This document shows positions 1 to 5,520 of a DNA stretch of 6,329 nucleotides, piece after piece. The stretch lies in NCBI GenBank assembly GCA_949747935.1, contig CATKHE010000095.1, forward strand, positions 1 through 6,329. The letters run 5' to 3'. The notes under the pieces are model-generated. The model made no database searches. It saw only the letters and a list, made by a program, of their open reading frames with translations, and was not told the DNA's origin. This DNA comes from an uncultured Eubacteriales bacterium (GTDB lineage: Bacteria; Bacillota_A; Clostridia; Oscillospirales; Oscillospiraceae). Position 1 is the stretch's first letter, and every line of letters starts with the position of its first letter. The translations under genes and the position numbers were made by a program.

Positions 1-941
1 CCGTCCCCCTCCATCAGAGCAATGGCCAGCTCCACCGCCGCCCTGCCAATCTCCTCCATGGGGGTGTGAAAGGTGGTCAGGCTGATGTCGGGATAGAGAT
101 CAAAATACAGGTCGTCGTGGCCCATCACCGAGACGTCCCCGGGGACGGACAGGCCCCGGCGTCTCAGGGCATTCATGGCGCCGATGGCCATGTAGTCGCT
201 GGCGCACCACAGAGCGGTAGGCAGGGCTCCTCCCTCCGCCAGCCGCTCCACCCCCTCCATCCCGGCCCGTATTGCGTCGCCGGCGTGACCCGTCCGGAGG
301 ATCCTGGGCGCAAGCTCCCGCTCCCTCATGGCCCGGGCGAAACCCTCCTCCTTCTGCCGGATGGTGAGGTTCTCCGGCTCGTAGGTGAGCAGGGCGATGT
401 CCCGGTGGCCCAGACCGGTCAGGTACTCCACCGCCCGAGCAGCGCTGCTGCGGTAATCGCACAGGAGGGCGTACCGCTCCTCCGGGCCGGTTTTTCCGCC
501 GATGAAGATGACGGGGGTGGGCCCGCAGGCGGCCTTGATGTGGGCCGTTTCGCTGCCGCAGGCGGCCACGATGAGCGCCCCCACCTGGTTGCCCACCATC
601 ATGCGGCAGTGGCGCTCCTCCAGCTCCAGGCTGCGGTGGCTGCTGCCCAGCATAACGCAGAAGCCCTTCGCCGCCGCCGCCGCGCTGACCTCATTGAAAA
701 TCAGGTCATAGGCCGTGCTGCCGCCCATGGCCGGGACCACCATCCCGATGGTGCTTGTCCGCTGGAGATAGAGATTCCGGGCGGCCACGTTGGGGGTATA
801 GCCCAGCTCCTCGGCGATTTTTTTCACCCGCTCCTTGGTGGCCGCGGAAATATCCGGGGCGTCCCGCAGGGCCTTGGACACCGCCACGTGAGACAGCCCG
901 GCCAGCTGCCCGATGGTCTTCAGCGTTGGACGGTTTGGCAT
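1..941 (-). CDS. LacI/GalR-family transcriptional regulator (3' end cut by window edge)
   Basis: Translating the minus strand from the ATG at 941 gives 313 residues with no stop before the window edge; the family usually runs about 330-345, so roughly the last 20-30 residues are missing. Residues 7-27 (LKTIGQLAGLSHVAVSKALRD) form the LacI helix-turn-helix, and residues 50-57 (PNVAARNL) are the hinge helix that inserts into the operator minor groove. From about residue 63 (TSTIGMVVP) onward it reads as a periplasmic-binding-protein-like effector domain, including the late motifs ALWCASDYMAIGAMNALRRRG and PGDVSVMGHDD. The start is fixed by GGGAGG at 949-954, 7 bases upstream. An in-frame ATG 12 codons earlier falls inside the -10 box, so it is unlikely. 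It is a cytoplasmic DNA-binding regulator, usually a repressor relieved by a sugar or metabolite. It lies just downstream of the TRAP operon but has its own promoter. Effector and targets cannot be read from the sequence. Confidence 0.93.
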   Translation of the reverse strand, partial: MPNRPTLKTIGQLAGLSHVAVSKALRDAPDISAATKERVKKIAEELGYTPNVAARNLYLQRTSTIGMVVPAMGGSTAYDLIFNEVSAAAAAKGFCVMLGSSHRSLELEERHCRMMVGNQVGALIVAACGSETAHIKAACGPTPVIFIGGKTGPEERYALLCDYRSSAARAVEYLTGLGHRDIALLTYEPENLTIRQKEEGFARAMRERELAPRILRTGHAGDAIRAGMEGVERLAEGGALPTALWCASDYMAIGAMNALRRRGLSVPGDVSVMGHDDLYFDLYPDISLTTFHTPMEEIGRAAVELAIALMEGD

Positions 942-972
942 CCCGCCACCTCCCGGTCGATCAGATATCTCT

Positions 973-1001
973 ATCATAATGCTGTTTCTCGTGAAAGGCA
1001 A
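973..1001 (-). promoter_or_regulatory. Sigma-A-type promoter of the LacI-family gene
   Basis: On the minus strand TTGCCT (996-1001, 4 of 6 to TTGACA) is separated by exactly 17 bases from TATGAT (973-978, 5 of 6 to TATAAT). Transcription would begin near 966, giving a leader of about 25 bases that contains the GGGAGG ribosome binding site. It lies after the operon terminator at 1026-1062, so the regulator appears to be transcribed independently. Confidence 0.65.
985..996. promoter_or_regulatory. Candidate LacI-family operator within the regulator's own promoter
   Basis: TTTCTCGTGAAA is a 12-bp palindrome with a single mismatched symmetric pair (TTTC, central CG, GAAA). Central-CG palindromes are typical of LacI/GalR-family operators. 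It fills most of the spacer between the -35 and -10 elements, where a bound repressor would block RNA polymerase. Autorepression by the adjacent LacI-family protein is an inference. I found no clear second copy at the transporter promoter. Confidence 0.4.
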
Positions 1002-1025
1002 GGGCTGATTTTCCCTTCCGCGGCG

Positions 1026-1062
1026 AAAAGGCCGCCGGTCTCAGAGAACCGGCGGCCTTTTT
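1026..1062 (-). terminator. Intrinsic terminator at the end of the TRAP transporter operon
   Basis: A perfect 14-bp stem (1026-1039 paired with 1048-1061) encloses an 8-base loop. On the minus strand it begins 7 bases after the permease stop codon and ends in TTTT. The A/T ends are symmetric, with TTTTT on the plus strand, so it could work in both directions, although no plus-strand gene is visible here. It separates the transporter transcript from the LacI-family gene. Confidence 0.85.
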
Positions 1063-1068
1063 ATGGGA

Positions 1069-3036
1069 TCAGGCGGCCGCTCGTCCGCCTCTCCACTTTT
1101 TCATGTTGAACACCAGCATGGCCGCGATGATGGCCAGTCCGGCCAGGTCGGTGACGGTGCCCGGCACAAACATCAGCATGCCGCCGGCCACAAAGATCAG
1201 GCGCTCCAGGATATTCAGCCGCCACAGCAGCCACCCCTGGAAGCCGGTGGACATGATGGTCACGCCCACAAAGGCGCTGATAAAGACGGTGACGATCTCC
1301 AGGGGCGACCCCTGCATCATCATAGCCGAGTTGTAGCAGAAGGCGAAGGGGACGATAAAGCCCGCGAAGCCCAGCTTACAGGCCTCTATGGCCGTTGTCA
1401 TGGGGCTGCACTTGGCAATGCCCGCGCCGGCGTAGGCCGCCAGGGCCACAGGGGGCGTGATGGCGGACAGACAGGCGAAGTAGAACACGAACAGGTGGGC
1501 GGTAAGGGGGGACAGATTCAGCTTCATCAGGGAGGGCGCCAGGATGGAGGAGGCGATCACATAGGCCGCGGTGGTGGGCAGGCCCATGCCCAGGATGATA
1601 CAGGTGATGGCGGTGAACACCAGGGAGGGGAAGAGCATTTGGTGGGCCGCCTGGATCATCATGTCACCGAACACCACGCCGATGCCCGTCAGGGAGACCA
1701 TGCCCACCACGATGCCGGCGCAGGCGCAGCCGATGACGATGGAGATGGCGCCGAAGGCGGACTTGACCATGGCGGGGATAATGTCCTTGATGCGGAAGCG
1801 CTTCTGCTTGTCAAAGAGCATGACCACCGGCACGGCGTAGGTGGCCCACAGGGCGGAGTACAGGGGGGAGTACTGCGCCACCAGCAGGCAGTACAGCAGC
1901 ACGCCCAGGATCAGCAGATAAATCCACCCGCTTTTCAGCACATCGCGGCTCTTGGGGATGTCCTTAGGGTCCATCTTGGTCACGTTGGCCAGCTCCGACT
2001 GCGAGATGACGGCGGAGGCGCAGCCCCAGTAGTACAGCAGCGCCGGGATCACCGCGGCGATGACGATGTTGATATAGCTCTCTCCGGTGAAGGCCACCAT
2101 CAGGAAGGCGCCCGAGCCCATGACCGGGGGCAGGATCTGTCCGCCGGTGGAGGCCACCGATTCCACGCCGCCGGCGAAGGGGGCCTTATAGCCCCGGGAC
2201 TTCATCAGAGGGATGGTAAAGGTGCCGGTGCCCACCACGTTAGCCACGGCGGAGCCGTTGATGGAGCCCATCAGGCCGGAGGCCACCACAGCGGACAGGG
2301 CGGGGCCGCTCTTGATTCTGCCCGTCAGGGAGATGGCAATCCTGTTGATAAATTCCGAGCAGCCCGAGGCCTCCAGGAAGGAGCCGAACATGACGAACAT
2401 GAAGATCACCGAGGCGGACACGCTCATGGTGTTTCCAAACAGGCCGTCCAGGTCGGTGGCCAGGAACTTGAAGATGCGCTCCAGGGAGTAGCCCCGGTGG
2501 GCCACGGCCATGGGCAGATGGGCGCCGGCCAGGGCGTAGGCGATGAAGATCACCGCCAGCACCGGCATGATATAGCCCAGGACCCGGCGGGCGCACTCCA
2601 GGGTGAGGATGGTCAGGGCCGCGCCGGCGAAGGTGGCCATCCAGGTGGTCTTGCTCAGCCGGTCGGCCAAGTGGTGGACCTCGTCCTGGGCCATCCACCA
2701 GGCCACCCAGGCCAGGACGATCAGCGCGATGTCAATGGCCCGGCAGACGGCCCGGAAGGCCTTGCTGCCGGCGAATTTGTCCTTGAAAAAGTGCTTGTAA
2801 AGGGGCTGGGTCAGCAGGATCAGCGTCAGCGCGAAGCACAGATGGATGCCCCGCTGGGTCACATAGTCATACAGGCCCCGCTGTCCGGTGAAGATGTGGA
2901 AGGCGGTCATAAAGAAGGCCACCACGGCGGCGATCCTGATGTACAGGTTGCCCTTGCCCTCCTCCAGGGTCTTGGCGGCGGCCAGCTCACTGTCCAGTGA
3001 GGATACGTCGATCTCTTGGTACTCTTTTTCTGCCAT
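1069..3036 (-). CDS. TRAP transporter fused permease (small plus large membrane subunits, 4TM-12TM type)
   Basis: This 655-residue integral membrane protein is the transport subunit of a TAXI-type TRAP system, which imports small organic (often carboxylate) solutes with an ion gradient. The N-terminal part (about residues 31-170) has several hydrophobic helices matching the small DctQ-like subunit, fused to the large DctM-like channel domain. Conserved family motifs are visible: GSINGSAVANVV (257-268), FTIPLMKSRGY (273-283), ASTGGQILPPVMG (295-307), LGMGLPTTAAY (about 482-492) and ITPPVALAAYAG (about 526-537). The length is normal for fused permeases. I chose the ATG at 3036 because AAAGGA lies 8 bases upstream; an in-frame ATG nine codons earlier (3063) has no convincing ribosome binding site. 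It follows the binding-protein gene by 126 bases, with a terminator-like hairpin between them. The substrate is unknown. Confidence 0.96.
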   Translation of the reverse strand: MAEKEYQEIDVSSLDSELAAAKTLEEGKGNLYIRIAAVVAFFMTAFHIFTGQRGLYDYVTQRGIHLCFALTLILLTQPLYKHFFKDKFAGSKAFRAVCRAIDIALIVLAWVAWWMAQDEVHHLADRLSKTTWMATFAGAALTILTLECARRVLGYIMPVLAVIFIAYALAGAHLPMAVAHRGYSLERIFKFLATDLDGLFGNTMSVSASVIFMFVMFGSFLEASGCSEFINRIAISLTGRIKSGPALSAVVASGLMGSINGSAVANVVGTGTFTIPLMKSRGYKAPFAGGVESVASTGGQILPPVMGSGAFLMVAFTGESYINIVIAAVIPALLYYWGCASAVISQSELANVTKMDPKDIPKSRDVLKSGWIYLLILGVLLYCLLVAQYSPLYSALWATYAVPVVMLFDKQKRFRIKDIIPAMVKSAFGAISIVIGCACAGIVVGMVSLTGIGVVFGDMMIQAAHQMLFPSLVFTAITCIILGMGLPTTAAYVIASSILAPSLMKLNLSPLTAHLFVFYFACLSAITPPVALAAYAGAGIAKCSPMTTAIEACKLGFAGFIVPFAFCYNSAMMMQGSPLEIVTVFISAFVGVTIMSTGFQGWLLWRLNILERLIFVAGGMLMFVPGTVTDLAGLAIIAAMLVFNMKKWRGGRAAA

Positions 3037-3079
3037 AGAAGATATCCTTTCTCTCCATTTCATTCTCTTCTCAGCGATG

Positions 3080-3120
3080 AAAAAACGGAGCTGAAGCTGA
3101 ACGTGCCAGCTCCAGCTCCG
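3080..3120 (-). terminator. Intercistronic terminator/attenuator between binding protein and permease
   Basis: On the minus strand, 3120-3107 pairs with 3099-3086 as a 14-bp stem with one G-U pair and a 7-base loop (3100-3106), followed directly by TTTTTT (3085-3080). This is a textbook intrinsic terminator shape. It lies 42 bases after the TAXI gene stop and 43 bases before the permease start, with no clear new promoter between. Partial read-through would give more binding protein than permease; the hairpin would also protect the 3' end of the shorter mRNA. Confidence 0.82.
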
Positions 3121-3162
3121 GCGCTTTCACAGGCGGGATATCGCGAAGGCTGTCAGACGCTT

Positions 3163-4188
3163 TTACTTGAGGGTGCCCAGCTCGGTGAAGTACTTCACGG
3201 CGCCGTCGTGCAGGGGGATGGGCATGTCGTTGCACAGGAAGGAGGGGTCGGTCATGGGGCTGAGCAGGGCGTTGCCGGCGGCCAGGTCGGCGGAGCCCTC
3301 GTTCATCACCTTGCACATATCATAGACCAGGTCCTCGTCCATGTCGGCGCTGACGATGATCAGGCACTTCACGCCGAAGGTCATGGTCTCCTTGTCCTGT
3401 CCGGTGTAGGTCCCGGCGGGGATGGTGGACTGGATGTAGGCGGCGTTGCCGGCCAGAATCTGGTCGATCTCCTCCTGGGTATAGTCCAGGACCACGATCT
3501 CCTTGGTGGCGGCCAGATTCAGCTGTCCGCCGATGGGCAGGCCCGCGAAGCCGAAGGCGGCGTCCAGGATGTTGTCGCCCACGGCGTCGGCGCCGTCGCC
3601 CAGGCCCAGGTTCTCCAGGCTGGTGTTGGCGGAATCAATCCCCATCACCTTGAAGGCGTCCAGGCAGGAGTTCTCGGTGGCGGAGGCGGCGGGGCCCACG
3701 GCCACGCGCTTGCCCTTCAGGTCGTGGACATACTCCAGACCGGAGCCCTTCAGGGCCACGCCGCTGGACACGGAGGTGTACACCGCGCCGATGACCCGGA
3801 CGTTGTCCAGAGCGGTTTCAAACTTGCCCTGTCCGCTGTAGCCGTTGAGCACCACGTCGGCGGTGGCCACGGCCACGTCGACCTCGCCGGAGGCCACGTC
3901 CTGTACGTTCTGGAAGGAGCCGGTGGAGGTCTGGGTGTTGCACTTCATGCCCTGGATGTTGTTGTTCCACTGCTGAGACAGGGCCGCGCCGGCGGGGTAG
4001 AGGGAGCCGCCGGTGTCGCCGGTGCCGAAGGTGAGGATCACGTTGCCCCGGGAGGGCTTCTGCTCCTGCTGCCCGCCGGAGCCGGAGGTGTTTCCGCCGC
4101 TCTTGCCGCCGTCGTCGCCGTTGCCGCAGCCCGCCAGCATGGACAGCGTCATCGCCGCGCTCAGCATTACCGCTAACAGTCTTTTCAT
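3163..4188 (-). CDS. TAXI-family TRAP transporter solute-binding lipoprotein
   Basis: The 341-residue product is the extracytoplasmic receptor that delivers substrate to the fused permease encoded next. Residues 1-20 are a signal peptide (KR, then a hydrophobic core) ending in the lipobox LAGC with Cys21 as the expected lipid anchor. Residues 22-48 form a Gly/Ser/Gln-rich linker, usual for Gram-positive binding lipoproteins. The binding domain starts near residue 50 with FGTGDTGGSLYPAGAAL, the TAXI-type glycine-rich opening, followed by STGSFQNVQDVASGEVDVAVATADV and LKGKRVAVGPAASATE, both typical of the family. Length is normal. The ATG at 4188 is supported by AGGAG 7 bases upstream; an in-frame TTG at 4290 would sit at the predicted transcription start and is rejected. 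It is the first gene of the operon. TAXI proteins with known ligands bind small acids such as glutamate or 2-oxoglutarate, but the ligand here cannot be assigned. Confidence 0.96.
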   Translation of the reverse strand: MKRLLAVMLSAAMTLSMLAGCGNGDDGGKSGGNTSGSGGQQEQKPSRGNVILTFGTGDTGGSLYPAGAALSQQWNNNIQGMKCNTQTSTGSFQNVQDVASGEVDVAVATADVVLNGYSGQGKFETALDNVRVIGAVYTSVSSGVALKGSGLEYVHDLKGKRVAVGPAASATENSCLDAFKVMGIDSANTSLENLGLGDGADAVGDNILDAAFGFAGLPIGGQLNLAATKEIVVLDYTQEEIDQILAGNAAYIQSTIPAGTYTGQDKETMTFGVKCLIIVSADMDEDLVYDMCKVMNEGSADLAAGNALLSPMTDPSFLCNDMPIPLHDGAVKYFTELGTLK

Positions 4189-4243
4189 TTTCTTTCTCCT
4201 TTTCGCACTTAAATTTGAGCGGAAAATCAGACCCGGAAGGGAC

Positions 4244-4270
4244 TTCTGTCCTCCCGATGGGAGGACAGAA
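4244..4270 (-). promoter_or_regulatory. Perfect 12-bp inverted repeat (stem-loop) in the TAXI gene leader
   Basis: TTCTGTCCTCCC (4244-4255) and GGGAGGACAGAA (4259-4270) are exact reverse complements around a 3-base centre. In the leader RNA this would form a 12-bp hairpin with a triloop about 20 bases from the predicted 5' end. No T-run follows it on the minus strand, so it is not a terminator. It could stabilise the mRNA 5' end, take part in a leader switch, or be a protein binding site in DNA. Confidence 0.6.
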
Positions 4271-4287
4271 AAGCCCATGGGCTTTTC
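4268..4287. promoter_or_regulatory. 20-bp perfect palindrome at the predicted start of the TRAP operon transcript
   Basis: GAAAAGCCCA and TGGGCTTTTC are exact reverse complements with no spacer. On the minus strand the palindrome lies immediately downstream of the -10 box, over the first transcribed bases, a common repressor position. It shares GAA (4268-4270) with the neighbouring inverted repeat. As RNA it could fold into an 8-bp stem with a CAUG loop. It lacks the central CG usual for LacI-family operators, so the cognate protein may be a different one. Confidence 0.55.
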
Positions 4288-4295
4288 CAATCACA

Positions 4296-4324
4296 ATTAT
4301 ACTACATCAACGAGCTTTTAGCAA
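4296..4324 (-). promoter_or_regulatory. Sigma-A-type promoter of the TRAP transporter operon
   Basis: On the minus strand TTGCTA (4319-4324, 4 of 6) is followed after exactly 17 bases by a perfect TATAAT (4296-4301). Transcription would start around 4289, giving a structured leader of about 100 bases before the TAXI ATG at 4188. The surroundings are clearly AT-rich against the GC-rich genes. It lies just after the dehydrogenase terminator, so the transporter is its own transcription unit. Confidence 0.75.
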
Positions 4325-4352
4325 TATAAATTTGAAGGATCGATGAACAAAG

Positions 4353-4382
4353 CCGTGCGGGGCGGCCAGCCGCCCCGCACGG
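4353..4382 (-). terminator. Intrinsic terminator of the dehydrogenase gene
   Basis: CCGTGCGGGGCGG (4353-4365) and CCGCCCCGCACGG (4370-4382) form a perfect 13-bp GC-rich stem with a 4-base loop. On the minus strand it begins 9 bases after the dehydrogenase stop codon and is followed by CTTTGTT, a short imperfect U-tract. It insulates the dehydrogenase from the transporter promoter. Confidence 0.8.
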
Positions 4383-4391
4383 TGAAATATT

Positions 4392-5354
4392 TTACTCTGC
4401 CAGGTCCCGCAGCTCGGGGACGATAAATTTGGGGGTGCGGCCGGCGAAGAAGTCGTCAATGGCCTGGGCACAGGCCACGGAGGACCGGGTGGAGGCCTCC
4501 CTGGTCGCCCCGCCGATGTGGGGGGCCACCAAAACATTCTCCATGTCCAGCAGGGGATTTTTCGGGTCGAAGGGCTCCTGCTCCACCGTGTCCAGGCCGG
4601 CTCCGGCGATCTGCTTGGCCTCCAGAGCCCGAATCAGGGCAGGCTCGTCCACAATGGAGCCCCGGGCGGTGTTGATCAGGAAGGCGGTCTCCTTCATCAG
4701 GCCGAACTCCCGGTCGCTCACCGAGTGGATGGTTTCCCTGGTGGCGGGGACGTGGAGGGAGACATAGTCGCTCTCCCGGAAGATGACATCCCGGTCCTCC
4801 ACCAGCTGGATGTACTCGGGGAGGTCGCGGGCAAAGGGGTCGTAGGCCAGAACCTTCATGTCGAAGCCCAAGGCCGCCTTTTTGGCCACCAGCCTGCCGA
4901 TGTTGCCCGTGCCGATGAGGCCCAGGGTCTTGCCCTCCAGCTCGGTCTTAGTGATCCCCATCTTGGCGTAGCGGTAGTCCTCCCGGCAGTGGGCCATTAC
5001 AGCCTTGAAGCGCCGGGAGCAGTAGAGCATATAGAAGATGGCCAGCTCCGCCACCGAGACGGCGTTGGCCCCCCCGGCGGTGGTCACCAGCACCCTGTTG
5101 CGCCGGGCCCCCTCCAGGTCCACCCCGTCATACCCCGCGCCGTGGCGGGCGATGATTTTCAGCTTGGGGGCGGCGTCCAGGATCCTGCCGGTAATCTTGG
5201 CGGTGCGGACGATCATGGCGTCGCAGTCGGGGATGTCGGCCAGGATGTCCTCCTCGGTAAAGCCCCGTCCGTCCACCACCTGAAAGCCCCGCTCCCGGAG
5301 GAAGGCGTAGCCCTCAGGCAGGATAGGCTGGGGCAGCAGTACTTTGCAGCTCAT
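4392..5354 (-). CDS. D-isomer-specific 2-hydroxyacid dehydrogenase (phosphoglycerate dehydrogenase-like, no ACT domain)
   Basis: The 320-residue cytoplasmic enzyme should interconvert a 2-hydroxy acid and its 2-oxo acid with a nicotinamide cofactor. The Rossmann motif is GLIGTGNIG (Gly148, Gly150, Gly153), and Asp172 in AYDPF at the end of the second strand suggests NAD rather than NADP. The catalytic set is complete: Arg231 (NTARGSIVD), Glu260 (DTVEQEP) and His279 (APHIGG). Arg50 and the HGAGYDGVD segment (71-79) fit the substrate side. It stops after the catalytic domain, so the C-terminal ACT domain of many biosynthetic SerA proteins is absent. The ATG at 5354 is chosen because GGGAG lies 7 bases upstream; the open frame continues to 5450 through the leader without a better start. 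It is upstream of and parallel to the TRAP operon but separated by a terminator and promoter. Hydroxypyruvate/glycerate, sulfolactate or another hydroxy acid are all possible; the substrate is not determined. Confidence 0.93.
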   Translation of the reverse strand: MSCKVLLPQPILPEGYAFLRERGFQVVDGRGFTEEDILADIPDCDAMIVRTAKITGRILDAAPKLKIIARHGAGYDGVDLEGARRNRVLVTTAGGANAVSVAELAIFYMLYCSRRFKAVMAHCREDYRYAKMGITKTELEGKTLGLIGTGNIGRLVAKKAALGFDMKVLAYDPFARDLPEYIQLVEDRDVIFRESDYVSLHVPATRETIHSVSDREFGLMKETAFLINTARGSIVDEPALIRALEAKQIAGAGLDTVEQEPFDPKNPLLDMENVLVAPHIGGATREASTRSSVACAQAIDDFFAGRTPKFIVPELRDLAE

Positions 5355-5392
5355 AGCGATACTCCCTTTCTTCCTGTCAAATTTCCACCGTG

Positions 5393-5416
5393 GACGCGCC
5401 CCGGCGGGGCCGCGTC
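5393..5416 (-). repeat. GC-rich inverted repeat in the dehydrogenase leader
   Basis: GACGCG (5393-5398) pairs with CGCGTC (5411-5416) and CCCC (5399-5402) with GGGG (5406-5409), leaving a 3-base loop and one bulged base at 5410. It lies between the proposed promoter and the ribosome binding site of the dehydrogenase gene. No T-run follows on either strand, so it is a leader hairpin rather than a terminator. Its role is unknown. Confidence 0.5.
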
Positions 5417-5428
5417 TCTCGTGCTCCC

Positions 5429-5457
5429 ATAGTAATATAAAGCGTCCCAAAAGTGAA
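5429..5457 (-). promoter_or_regulatory. Possible promoter of the dehydrogenase gene (weak match)
   Basis: The AT-rich stretch 5429-5490 is the only promoter-like DNA in the gap before the dehydrogenase. The best spaced pair is TTCACT (5452-5457) and TACTAT (5429-5434), each 4 of 6 with a 17-base spacer. TATATT four bases further upstream (5434-5439) is an alternative -10 but has a poor -35. The region is plausible; the exact boxes are not certain. Confidence 0.35.
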
Positions 5458-5500
5458 ACACAGATTTTTTATGTTTTTGACAAAGAAATTTTGTGGAGCA

Positions 5501-5520
5501 CCGCCGCGCTCAGCGGGCGG
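5501..5520 (-). terminator. Weak hairpin just after the amylase-family gene
   Basis: CCGCC (5501-5505) plus CGC (5507-5509) pair with GCG (5513-5515) plus GGCGG (5516-5520), with one bulged base and a TCA centre. It abuts the stop codon on the minus strand. No T-run follows directly; only a mixed A/T stretch begins about 8 bases later, so it is at best an imperfect terminator. Confidence 0.3.

Noticed and set aside
66..1109. 347-codon open frame on the plus strand
   Set aside because: It runs opposite the clearly recognisable LacI-family gene and crosses that gene's promoter and the operon terminator.
1063..3000. Very long open frame (645 codons) on the plus strand
   Set aside because: It lies exactly opposite the TRAP permease. 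Its product is a low-complexity mix rich in Gly, His, Gln and Asp, as expected from the complement of GC-biased membrane-protein codons, and it has no recognisable domain.
3037..3063. Nine-residue extension of the permease from the ATG at 3063
   Set aside because: The ATG at 3036 has AAAGGA at proper spacing, whereas the upstream ATG lacks a convincing site.
3016..4176. 386-codon open frame on the plus strand
   Set aside because: Antisense shadow of the TAXI binding protein gene; Gly/Val/His-rich with no family motifs.
4206..4235. Possible second LacI-type operator (AAATTTGAGCGGAAAAT-like stretch) in the TAXI leader
   Set aside because: Only the outer A/T bases are symmetric; the centre does not form a CG palindrome and it does not match the site at 985-996.
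4189..4290. N-terminal extension of the TAXI protein beginning at a TTG near 4290
   Set aside because: It would start at the predicted transcription start and place about 34 residues in front of an otherwise well-formed lipoprotein signal peptide; the ATG at 4188 has a good ribosome binding site.
4518..5432. 304-codon open frame on the plus strand
   Set aside because: Antisense shadow of the dehydrogenase; composition follows the opposite strand and no domain is recognisable.
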